Positions 9,277-16,021 of a DNA stretch of 18,616 nt are shown here, piece by piece (position 1 is the stretch's first letter; the number at the start of each line of letters is the position of its first letter). The position numbers were made by a program, and so were the translations under genes. Source of the stretch: Thalassiosira profunda (taxonomy: Eukaryota; Bacillariophyta; Thalassiosirophyceae; Thalassiosirales; Thalassiosiraceae). The stretch is taken from the NCBI GenBank assembly GCA_036939355.1, contig JALLAP010000552.1:1-18616 (forward strand). Reading direction: 5' to 3'. The notes beneath the pieces are model-generated. The model was given only the letters and a program-made list of their open reading frames with translations. It was not told the origin of the DNA and did not search any database.

Positions 9277-9867
9277 TCATCCACTTTTCGGGGCGGGAGG
9301 TTTCTCCAAGCCCTTCAGGTACTCTCTCAGCAGCGGCGGCGCCAGGATGTTCGACGTCTGCTCCCTTGTGGTTGTTACCCGAGACGGTGCATTTTCATCC
9401 CCCGTGGCAACCTTTGCATTTTCTCCACTCTCTGCCATCCCATCGATTGGATTGCGCATCAACGCCTTTTGGGCCTCCTCCTCGGCCCGGAGTTTCTGCT
9501 TCGTCGCCTCCTCATTCCTCCTTTTCTTCTCGGCGCCGGCCAGGGTCGTCGACGAGAGAAACGACATCAGGGGGAGCGGCCGCTTGCACGACGCCCCGGG
9601 GATGCACCCTGCAACAAACGATGCGATGTCCGGCTCGTGCACATTTGCAATAGTCTGATCTGCAGACTTTGATGTTGTTGGATCGCCTTCCTCTGTGCCC
9701 CCGGGAATTATCAGCCGCTGTGGCCGCTCGCGCCTTTTACGGCCACGCTCACCTCGGCTGCCACTCGCAACAGCCGTCGTCGCGATGCGTACTGTCATAA
9801 CAGCGCTGCCAGGCGTTTGGGTTGCGTCGGGCCGCTCGACGCCATCGGCCGGGCAAGCATCCATCAT
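9277..9867 (-). CDS. Small basic protein, unrecognised (196 aa)
   Basis: No family recognised. The protein opens MMDACPADG, then carries a strongly basic patch GERGRKRRERPQR (about residues 39-51) that resembles a nuclear localisation signal. A central segment DIASFVAGCIPGASCKRPL is followed by a charged helix (AEKKRRNEEATKQKLRAEEEA) suggestive of a short coil. The C-terminal LREYLKGLEKPPAPKSG looks like a conserved peptide motif. It converges on the two-span gene with only 11 bp between stops, and diverges from the DUF1995 gene across 293 bp. Two in-frame ATGs stand at the start; the first is used here. An upstream exon cannot be excluded. That it is a real gene is inferred from a coherent charge pattern and neat spacing. 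Confidence 0.6.
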   Translation of the reverse strand: MMDACPADGVERPDATQTPGSAVMTVRIATTAVASGSRGERGRKRRERPQRLIIPGGTEEGDPTTSKSADQTIANVHEPDIASFVAGCIPGASCKRPLPLMSFLSSTTLAGAEKKRRNEEATKQKLRAEEEAQKALMRNPIDGMAESGENAKVATGDENAPSRVTTTREQTSNILAPPLLREYLKGLEKPPAPKSG

Positions 9868-10160
9868 TGCCAGTTGCCCGCGTTGGAATTATGAAAGTAT
9901 GGTGCACTCAAGAGATGCACCCCCCATCTATCTCCGCCCCAATGAGCGGACGTCGCGGTGGGCTCGGCACCTCCTCCGCAGCGAGGAGGGGGCGTACGAT
10001 AGGTAGGAGTGCGGGCCAGCGGGGGAAGGGACAGGCGGCATTTTGCATCGCGCCATCCCTCCTGCCGTCCCTCTCAACACGACGTCGTCAGTCGTCAGCA
10101 AAATGAAGCGGCGGCGGCGGCTTGCCCGATCCCACAATTCGGCTCGGCACCACGCCCAAC
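9868..10160. promoter_or_regulatory. Shared upstream region of a divergent gene pair (293 bp)
   Basis: This interval separates the start of the small basic protein (minus) from the DUF1995 gene (plus), so it should hold both promoters. A direct repeat GTCGTCAGTCGTCAG lies about 70 bp before the DUF1995 ATG. I see no convincing TATA box. Confidence 0.4.
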
Positions 10161-11291
10161 ATGAAGGTCACCGCGTCCCTCTGCCTGCTGTGCCCGGCGG
10201 CGGCCCTGGCCTTCACGCCCCCCGCCGCCCGCGGCGGCGCTTCGCGCTGTGCACAAGATGTGCGCAAAATTCCTCCGAGTGCACTGTGCCTCTCCGCGGA
10301 ACCCGCCGCGGCCGAGTCGTCCACCTCCACCGACAGCGGGGACCTCAACGCCTCGCTCGAAATTCCCCTCACCTACAGCGAAATGATATCGCAGGCATCT
10401 CAATGTATGAGCGATGCGTACGCCCAGGGAATAGACAGACAGATCGTCCGCATTCTCTTGCCGAGAGACGCCGCGAACGACCAGTTGGGTCAGTACGACG
10501 AGGCGGACGCGGAGATCTCCAATAGGGCCAAGAGCCAGGACATGAAATTGGTCCCCACAGACGAATCTTGGCAGGGCGGGATCATGCAATTGTATCGGGC
10601 GGCGTCCCCGACCACCAAAGATATATTGCGACAGCTGAGTCCGACCACAAAAGCGACGGGAGTTCCGCCAACAATTGTGGAGGATCGGTCGATCGACGAT
10701 TCGGGCGTCGACGGGGTGGGATTGCTGTACACGCAGAGTGGCGGCGGCGAGGTCGCGACGACCATCGAGGAGAAGGGCGGCTTTGGCTTCTTCGGAGAGT
10801 CCGTCAAGCTGCCCACCCTCGCGGAGACCGACCTGTGCGCTTTCGTCCAGCCCAGTCAGGAGGTGGTCGACGTCATCGACGACCTCTCCTCCAAATCGGC
10901 GTCGGCAAAGCCGCTCATTGCCCTCCTGAATCCCCAATGGCGCAACGTCGACGACGCCCTCGACTCCGCGTCCAAATCCGGCGGGGTCGTCGGGGCGTTC
11001 GCCTCCTTCCTCGGCGGCAAAGGATCCGTCCTCCGCCGCCTCGACGAACTGGGCTACCGTCCTACGTACACCCTCGAGGGGTACGTGTGCAAGGGCGGGA
11101 ACATTCGGATGGTCAAAAGGTTCGATTCCGACTGGATCGTGTTCGCGGAGAACGACAGCGGTGATGCCTTCGTTCGAGTCGGGAGCATGGGGGACCGGCG
11201 GCCGAGCTACCAGGATGTGGAGAAAATGCTCGACGACAAGGGCGTGGGGTACAAGTACGCGCGGGATTTGGGCATGGCGCCTAAGCTGTAA
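10161..11291 (+). CDS. Plastid-targeted DUF1995 (LPA3-like) protein (376 aa)
   Basis: Probable plastid protein of the DUF1995 family, which includes the plant photosystem II assembly factor LPA3. The start at 10161 was chosen because it gives a signal peptide MKVTASLCLLCPAAALA directly before F-TPPAARGG, the plastid-import cleavage motif of diatoms, followed by a short transit-like stretch. Upstream in-frame codons reach back to 10122 but would spoil the signal peptide. The DUF1995 features seen are YSEMISQASQCMSDAY (about 75-90), CAFVQPSQEVVD (about 232-243), PLIALLNPQWRNVDDA (about 254-269) and, near the end, the Tyr/Val-rich strand region with DSDWIVFAEN and RPSYQDVEKML. By analogy it may act in photosystem II assembly or repair; this is not shown by the sequence. 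The 3' flank holds a tandem duplication with two AATAAA signals. A long antisense frame over this gene was judged a shadow. Confidence 0.8.
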   Translation: MKVTASLCLLCPAAALAFTPPAARGGASRCAQDVRKIPPSALCLSAEPAAAESSTSTDSGDLNASLEIPLTYSEMISQASQCMSDAYAQGIDRQIVRILLPRDAANDQLGQYDEADAEISNRAKSQDMKLVPTDESWQGGIMQLYRAASPTTKDILRQLSPTTKATGVPPTIVEDRSIDDSGVDGVGLLYTQSGGGEVATTIEEKGGFGFFGESVKLPTLAETDLCAFVQPSQEVVDVIDDLSSKSASAKPLIALLNPQWRNVDDALDSASKSGGVVGAFASFLGGKGSVLRRLDELGYRPTYTLEGYVCKGGNIRMVKRFDSDWIVFAENDSGDAFVRVGSMGDRRPSYQDVEKMLDDKGVGYKYARDLGMAPKL

Positions 11292-11309
11292 ATATGTTGT
11301 CGGAGTGAT

Positions 11310-11476
11310 GGTGTACAGCAGCAGCCGGGTTGGGTGTGGCACCAAATGGAGGTAACACAGCCTTGCAATAAACACGTCGCATCTGCTGGTGTACCGCAGC
11401 AGTTGGGTCGGTTGGGTGTGGCACCAGGTATCGTAATGTAATGGTGGTTGCACAGCCTTGCAATAAACACGTCGCA
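11310..11476 (+). repeat. Tandem duplication in the 3' flank, each copy with an AATAAA
   Basis: Unit 1 (11310-11381) and unit 2 (11388-11476) both begin GGTGTAC(A/C)GCAGCAG, share GGTTGGGTGTGGCACCA and end with the same 26 bases (core CAGCCTTGCAATAAACACG). Unit 2 carries extra bases in its middle. Each contains AATAAA (11367-11372 and 11462-11467), so the DUF1995 gene may have two alternative poly(A) signals. Confidence 0.75.
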
Positions 11477-11945
11477 ACGGCAGCAGATATATTTCCATCG
11501 TCCCGAGCATGGATGTAGTCCAACAAAAGCTGCACTCCCGTCCAATCCGGAGGGAGCAAAACGCTGAACGGATTGGCGGGTATATCTACTTCCTTCCCTC
11601 TTGTCCCTCCTTCTGCTGTCCCTTGACACTTGGTGAGTGTCCCAGTTGGCAAATTTTGGGTCCATCAAATTGCAATCTTTTGTTGTTTCTCTGCCCAATG
11701 GGTTCTGTTCTATCACATTTGGGCTTTGGTTGAAGGGTTTAGCTCTTTGGGGGGGCCTGATTGACCCCTGAAGTCGGCCGCTCTGTCCAAAAATGAGTCC
11801 GATTTGAGCAAAACACCTGACTTTGGCTGGCCCCCAGCCATCGGTTGACGGAGTTAAGGTGTGAATAGTGGCTTCAATGAAAGACAAGACCATGGTGAAC
11901 CCACTGAAGGAGCCAAAAGATGAAACCAATGCTCAGAGGGAGTGC

Positions 11946-11950
11946 AAAAA
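11946..11950 (-). terminator. Pol III terminator of tRNA-Thr (T5)
   Basis: On the minus strand five T residues begin 7 bases after the tRNA 3' end. This is the usual RNA polymerase III stop signal. Confidence 0.7.
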
Positions 11951-11956
11951 GGGTCA

Positions 11957-12029
11957 GCCCTAACGCGGATTCGAACCACGGACCTCTTCATTACTAATGA
12001 AGTGCTCTAGCCAACTGAGCTATTAGGGC
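11957..12029 (-). tRNA. tRNA-Thr(AGU): tRNA-Thr (anticodon AGU)
   Basis: A complete 73-nt cloverleaf reads on the minus strand. The acceptor stem is GCCCTAA/TTAGGGC, the D arm is GCTC/GAGC, and the anticodon stem is CTTCA/TGAAG with loop TTAGTAA. The T arm is CGTGG/CCGCG with loop TTCGAAT. Loop positions 34-36 are AGT, giving a Thr tRNA in which A34 would be edited to inosine. The internal promoter boxes are present: an A box at TAGCTCAGTTGG and a B box at GGTTCGAATCC. No intron is present and CCA is not encoded, as expected for a nuclear eukaryotic tRNA. It diverges from the MFS gene across 209 bp. Confidence 0.95.
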
Positions 12030-12238
12030 GCATTTAACTCGGGGCAGAATTTTGGTCAGGAACTTTTTGCCTTTTCCTCCCTCTCTGTGCTCATCATTCG
12101 TCACTGTTTCCGCCGCCAGCCCGCGCCCCTCCTCGCCCATCCCACCTCCGCGTCCTCATCGGCGCCCAACGTCTCGCGACATTGCTGGCGAGGCGGTTTA
12201 GGCTGAGAACGGCGGTGGCGTTGTTGGGCCGCAGGGCG

Positions 12239-13624
12239 ATGCCTCCCATGCCTCCTCGCACGGAGTCGTCGGCATCGTCGGCGTCGTCGAGTGATGGTGC
12301 ATGTCATGCGGAAAAGTCGCAGCGATCGATGCGGCCGCCGCTCATATCGCCCACCACCACCCTCTGCCTGCTCGTCTGCATCGACATGTTCTCCGTCTCG
12401 CTGGTAGTCCCGCTCCTGCACCAATACTACAAAAATGCCGGCGTGCACTCGGCGAGTCAGCGGGAGCTGCTCAGCTCCCTCTATTCGTCGTCGCAAATAG
12501 CTGGGGGATTGCTCATTGGCGCGCTGTCGGACGTGGGCATACTGAGTCGGCGACGGATCTTGTTCCTGTCCTTCCTGGGGTCGTCGCTGTCCTACGGGTT
12601 GATAGCCTTCGGGAGTTTGTCTACGTTGGTCTTCAGCCGCGTGCTGGTCGGGATGGTGAAACAAACGATGACGGTCTCCACATCTTTATTGGCCAGCTAT
12701 ACAACTCACGATACCCGAGCAATTTTAATGGGGCGTTTATCGGCGTCAACAACAGTGGCGTGGATTGCGGGGCCATCGATAGGCGCACTCCTATACAAGC
12801 ATGTGGATCCACATGCCCCAGCTCTCGCTGCAAGTGCATTATTCCTGGTGAACTCTGCATTGGCCGCAGTGCTGCTTCCTGCCGATCTTGATGTTGAAAG
12901 CAACGCAACAATAGAAAAGAGAGAAAGCGGGCTGAAAGAAGGCGGGAAGTTTGCATCCTTCGGTAGGAATCTCAAAGCTTGCTTCGGATCTTCGGCACTT
13001 GCATCTGTGGTCATATCATCTCTGCTGTTTGGTTGGACAGCATCCACTACGTCCTATGCCAATATGGCTTCATTTTATGAGGAGAAATACGGACTTGAGC
13101 CACATTACAGAGGCTTCATCAAGTCCTACCAGCAAGGATTGAACTTTGTGGTGCAATCCTTCCTACTTCGGACAGTGCTGGCTGCTGCGGGGGGAGAAAG
13201 AAAAGCCGCATGCTTTGCTGTGGCGTTGCTCGCGGTGACCACTCTGTGCGAGGTGCATGCAAGCTTTGAGGTATTCATTTGCATGATCTGTCCGGCAGTT
13301 GCGGTATCTGTTGGAACAATTGGCGTTTCGTTGAAGTCTCTGGTGACACAAGTGGCGCCAAAAGAGTCCCTCGGTTCTGTGCTTGCCGCATTGGATGTTC
13401 TGAGAAATGTGGCATCGGTCACTGTGCCGTTTTACAGGACCTTCCTCTTCACTGTGGCGAGCTATTACAGCGAAGAAGACGAAGATGCATCAATGGCGGG
13501 CGATCCGAATCCAAAAGTCTGGCTGCTGTCGTCGTTTCTCCACTGGACAGCTTTTGCGGTTGTGATATCCTTCCTTCTCCTGCCGAAATCAAACGTCGAA
13601 GATGATGGCAAGAAGAACAGATAA
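12239..13624 (+). CDS. MFS transporter, 12 predicted spans, SLC22A18-like (461 aa)
   Basis: Major facilitator superfamily membrane transporter. The first ATG in frame is at 12239; upstream in-frame codons lack an ATG. A short Ser-rich cytosolic head is followed by span 1 (TTLCLLVCIDMFSVSLVVPL, about 39-58). The segment QIAGGLLIGALSDVGILSRR (about 86-105) is a degenerate MFS motif A between spans 2 and 3. Hydrophobic segments then continue in two halves separated by a charged central loop (about 210-250, ATIEKRESGLKEGG). The C-terminal tail is short and charged. The motif and layout recall the SLC22A18/tetracycline-efflux-like branch, so a drug or small organic molecule : H+ antiporter is possible; the substrate is unknown. 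The gene appears intronless. It converges on the S4-domain gene with 74 bp between stops. Confidence 0.8.
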   Translation: MPPMPPRTESSASSASSSDGACHAEKSQRSMRPPLISPTTTLCLLVCIDMFSVSLVVPLLHQYYKNAGVHSASQRELLSSLYSSSQIAGGLLIGALSDVGILSRRRILFLSFLGSSLSYGLIAFGSLSTLVFSRVLVGMVKQTMTVSTSLLASYTTHDTRAILMGRLSASTTVAWIAGPSIGALLYKHVDPHAPALAASALFLVNSALAAVLLPADLDVESNATIEKRESGLKEGGKFASFGRNLKACFGSSALASVVISSLLFGWTASTTSYANMASFYEEKYGLEPHYRGFIKSYQQGLNFVVQSFLLRTVLAAAGGERKAACFAVALLAVTTLCEVHASFEVFICMICPAVAVSVGTIGVSLKSLVTQVAPKESLGSVLAALDVLRNVASVTVPFYRTFLFTVASYYSEEDEDASMAGDPNPKVWLLSSFLHWTAFAVVISFLLLPKSNVEDDGKKNR

Positions 13625-13698
13625 CAGAAGGGTAGACCTAATGTGAAGTGAAGAGCAAGCGACGTGAGCAGTATCACAGACCAATGTATTATTCTTGC

Positions 13699-14211
13699 TC
13701 ATTCTCCCTTCTTCCCCGCTTTGCGGTCCGCCTTCTTCTGCAACCTCTCCGCCCTCCACTCCTCGCTCCGGTACCGCCCCCCGAACTCGAGGTTCCCATC
13801 TTCCATTATCTTCGGAGCCGGCTTGGCCTTCTTCTTCTTTGCCCGATACACGTACCCCTTCTCCGACACCTGATCGGCCACGTCCAGCGTCACCTCGCCA
13901 AAGGTTACTTCGTCCCCATCGAAGAGCTTCTTGGCACGACGCGTCTCCACATCCCAGTTCAGCCGGACTTTGCCCGATTGGATTGCATTTTTGGCCTCCC
14001 CGCCCGTGTCGACAAGATCGCACAGCTTGAGGAAGGTTTGCAGATCGATCAGGGGCGATTGCTCTGCGGGCTGGGAATCGTTTGGGAGGTCGGTTGCTGC
14101 TCGCAGGCAAACGACGCGCGGTATCCTCGGAGATGCGAGTGTAGAGAACGCGGAGGCTGGGACCGCGAGGCAAATGCCGATGGACGCGGCTATCGCGAAG
14201 AGCGCCTTCAT
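13699..14211 (-). CDS. Plastid-targeted S4-domain RNA-binding protein, YbcJ-like (170 aa)
   Basis: The start at 14211 gives a signal peptide MKALFAIAASIGICLAVPASA before F-STLAS, a textbook ASAF plastid motif. Upstream in-frame codons exist but bury this signal. Residues about 53-110 form a small S4 fold: IDLQTFLKLCDLVDTGGEAK, then AIQSGKVRLN, VETRRAKKL, GDEVTF. These match the YbcJ/RNA-binding S4 family (substrate recognition by a single S4 domain). The C-terminal third is Lys/Arg-rich (AKKKKAKPAPK, RAERLQKKADRKAGKKGE), fitting nucleic-acid binding. A role in plastid ribosome or RNA metabolism is inferred. It is divergent from the plastid RNase HII gene with 135 bp between starts. Confidence 0.85.
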   Translation of the reverse strand: MKALFAIAASIGICLAVPASAFSTLASPRIPRVVCLRAATDLPNDSQPAEQSPLIDLQTFLKLCDLVDTGGEAKNAIQSGKVRLNWDVETRRAKKLFDGDEVTFGEVTLDVADQVSEKGYVYRAKKKKAKPAPKIMEDGNLEFGGRYRSEEWRAERLQKKADRKAGKKGE

Positions 14212-14346
14212 CGTGTGATGGTGATGGATGTGAGATGTGAGAAAAATGGGTGGCCGCAAGCGGCAAGTAGCAAGCAAGAAGCCCGCACCCACAACCCACA
14301 ACAGCAACCACCCCTATCTTTGCTCCTCGCGCCGCCCTGCACCCAA
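14212..14346. promoter_or_regulatory. Bidirectional promoter region between two plastid-protein genes (135 bp)
   Basis: Only 135 bp separate the two ATGs, and this must contain both 5' leaders and promoters. On the plus strand the left half carries GATG/GTGAG repeats and the right half is C-rich (CCGCACCCACAACCCACAAC). No TATA box is evident. Co-regulation is inferred from spacing. Confidence 0.5.
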
Positions 14347-15309
14347 ATGAGAGCGGCCGCCCTCCTCGCGGTCCTCTCCGCCGTCGCCACAGCCCGCGCG
14401 TTCCACCAGTCCGCGGCGCCGCCGCACCGGCGGCGGCGACAATCGGCAGGATACCGCCGCCCGAAAGATACCCCATCAACACTGCGGCTTGCAAAACGAC
14501 GTGTGACGCCCACAAAGAAATCCCGACAAAAGAAGAAGGTGAAAAGCCTCGAGGACCTCCTCGCGCTCGAGGACGACCTTCGCTCAAGAGGATATCGATA
14601 TATTATCGGCAGCGACGATTCGGGCGGGGCGGGCTGCCTCGCGGGTCCGGTCGTGGCGGCGAGCTGCTGTGTGCTAAAGCCATTTGCATCTTTCCTGCAT
14701 TTTCCATCGCAACAATCGCAATCAACGTTAGTCGAAGAGCCCCTCGTGTCGTCGTCCGAAATGGAGGCTTTGGGAAAGGTGAACGATTGCAAGGAATTGA
14801 CCGCGGAGCTGCGCCGGCAGATCTACAACGTGGTCCATTCCCATCCTGATGTGTTTGCAGTCTCGATTGCAATGCGCTCGCCTGCGGAGATCGACGAAAT
14901 GAATCTCGACCGCGCCACGAAGGAGGCGTTCGCCGAATCGATCGAAGCTCTGGTGGCGAAGCACAATCTGCCCTTTGACGAGTTGTACGCGGTTGTCGAT
15001 GGAAAGGTCTCCCCGAAACTATATGCCTCTCGCAGGGTGCAATCCAACGACGGGGATTCGGCGCTGCAAGTATTCCCAGTCCGGCCCTTCGTCAATGGAG
15101 ATGCAAATGTGTACACTGTGGCGCTGGCATCGATCATTGCGAGGGTTGCAAGAGACGATGCAATGAAGGAGCTGCACGAGCAGCATCCGGCCTACGGTTT
15201 CGACGCGCACGGAGGGTACGGGAGAAAAGATCACATAGAAACAATTCATCGGCTGGGGGGCGTGGATGGCGTGCATCGGATGTCCTTCAAGCAGGTGAAG
15301 GGCCGTTGA
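14347..15309 (+). CDS. rnhB: Ribonuclease HII, plastid-targeted, variant active-site motif (320 aa)
   Basis: Ribonuclease HII cleaves RNA in RNA-DNA hybrids and removes single ribonucleotides from DNA. The ATG at 14347 gives a signal peptide MRAAALLAVLSAVATARA before F-HQS, followed by an Arg-rich transit region, indicating import into the plastid. The RNase HII core starts near residue 86. Motifs seen are GSDDSGGAGCLAGPVVAAS (88-106), VNDCKELTAELRR (the DSKKL region), YAVVDGK with D218, NGDANVYTVALASIIARVARD with D252, and YGFDAHGGYGRKDH near the end. The usual first motif is DEAGRG: here the Glu is Asp (D91) and GRG is GGAG, one residue longer and without the Arg. The frame is open far upstream (to 13648) only because it runs antisense to the S4 gene. 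Its last 64 nt overlap the neighbouring minus-strand gene. Confidence 0.88.
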   Translation: MRAAALLAVLSAVATARAFHQSAAPPHRRRRQSAGYRRPKDTPSTLRLAKRRVTPTKKSRQKKKVKSLEDLLALEDDLRSRGYRYIIGSDDSGGAGCLAGPVVAASCCVLKPFASFLHFPSQQSQSTLVEEPLVSSSEMEALGKVNDCKELTAELRRQIYNVVHSHPDVFAVSIAMRSPAEIDEMNLDRATKEAFAESIEALVAKHNLPFDELYAVVDGKVSPKLYASRRVQSNDGDSALQVFPVRPFVNGDANVYTVALASIIARVARDDAMKELHEQHPAYGFDAHGGYGRKDHIETIHRLGGVDGVHRMSFKQVKGR

Positions 15310-15776
15310 TGCCTGGCCATTTTTTGTGCACCCTCCTCGTCATTGCCGGCCGGTGGTCGCTTGCGCCCCTCGACTCCGGGCTCTATCTTGACGGTAACGC
15401 CATTTGGGACGGGCGAGACGCAAGGCTGGTTCTTTGGCTTTTCGAGGGAGTACCGGACTTTCCGTCGGTGGTCGCTTTCGTCCCCCGTCCCAGCGCCAAT
15501 GGCGCAGGTCTCCTTTGCGCCATCAACATCCCGCGATTCGACGACCCTTCCCCCGATGCTTTTCAGATACCTTTTGGCCTCCTCGAGCTCCTTCTTGGAC
15601 GACGACCTGTCGGACTGCGCGCGCTGCAGCTGGGCTTTTGACCACTCGAGCATCTGCGATACCATTTGGACCGATTGTTTCGAGGAGGCCACCATCGCAC
15701 AATGAGAGGCGAGGGACCTCTCGGCCGCCGTCACTCGCAGCTGCGCAGCGTGGATCGCCTCCGACTCGGACGCCAT
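15246..15776 (-). CDS. Coiled-coil protein, unrecognised (176 aa)
   Basis: No enzyme family recognised. The start is placed at the ATG at 15776 (MASESEAIHAAQ); an in-frame extension upstream to 15821 is possible. Residues about 5-75 form a heptad-rich helix (AAQLRVTAAERSLASH, SQMLEWSKAQLQRAQ, SSSKKELEEAKRYL) typical of a coiled coil. The rest is polar and basic, with NGVTVKIEPG and GRKRPP, the latter a weak nuclear signal. The stop (TGA at 15246-15248) lies inside the 3' end of RNase HII, a 64-nt convergent overlap. A missed intron near the end could remove that overlap. It diverges from PRP16 across 245 bp. A nuclear scaffold or regulator is possible, but nothing specific is shown. Confidence 0.6.
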   Translation of the reverse strand: MASESEAIHAAQLRVTAAERSLASHCAMVASSKQSVQMVSQMLEWSKAQLQRAQSDRSSSKKELEEAKRYLKSIGGRVVESRDVDGAKETCAIGAGTGDESDHRRKVRYSLEKPKNQPCVSPVPNGVTVKIEPGVEGRKRPPAGNDEEGAQKMARHQRPFTCLKDIRCTPSTPPSR

Positions 15777-16021
15777 GCTGAACAATTTGGGAAGAAGGGA
15801 CGCCAGGAGACGGTAGCACAATGGGGAGGGAGCGGCGCAGGGGTGTGGAGTGGCGAGGGAGGAGGCGCAGGATGGAGGAGGGCGGGCGAATCCCCAAGTT
15901 CATACTTACGTACTTTTATGAGGGCTACGTAGATACCTACTTACTTACTTGCAACCTGCTTGCAACTTGCAACCTCTTGCAACACAACTAACCACAGACG
16001 TGCACCTACAGCGAACCAGCC
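15777..16021. promoter_or_regulatory. Shared upstream region of the coiled-coil gene and PRP16 (245 bp)
   Basis: This is the divergent upstream interval. It carries TACTTACGTACTTT at 15903-15916, identical to a motif at 5790. TACTTAC-type repeats follow to about 15949, then four TTGCAAC copies at 15949, 15960, 15967 and 15977, ending 39 bp before the PRP16 ATG. The repeats are on the PRP16 side and may lie in its promoter or 5' leader. Confidence 0.4.

Larger units (their letters stand above)
11292..11956. other. Intergenic region between the DUF1995 gene and tRNA-Thr
   Basis: The first 185 bp hold the duplicated poly(A)-signal units. The rest (about 11480-11945) shows no supported gene. A minus-strand frame running through both parts (11207-11929) translates the repeat units into Cys-rich sequence and has no domain. 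A small fold-back, CCAATCCG with CGGATTGG about 19 bases apart, lies near 11540-11575. Confidence 0.45.

Noticed and set aside
10095..11510. Long minus-strand ORF (471 codons) over the DUF1995 gene
   Set aside because: It is antisense to a gene with a clear signal peptide and domain motifs. Its length follows from GC-rich codon bias, and its start runs through the 3' repeat units.
11207..11929. Minus-strand ORF (240 codons) after the DUF1995 gene
   Set aside because: It translates the duplicated 3' units into repeated Cys-rich peptide and shows no domain. Better explained as non-coding repeat.
13648..14346. Upstream in-frame extension of RNase HII
   Set aside because: It is antisense to the S4-domain gene. 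The ATG at 14347 gives a proper plastid signal peptide, and the extension has no domain.
13589..14587. Minus-strand ORF (332 codons) across the S4/RNase HII pair
   Set aside because: It crosses both genes and the promoter in a different frame, is Gly/Arg-rich, and has no domain.
15949..15983. TTGCAAC copies as a CRISPR array
   Set aside because: The units are 7 bases and nearly adjacent, without spacers of regular length, in a eukaryotic promoter region.
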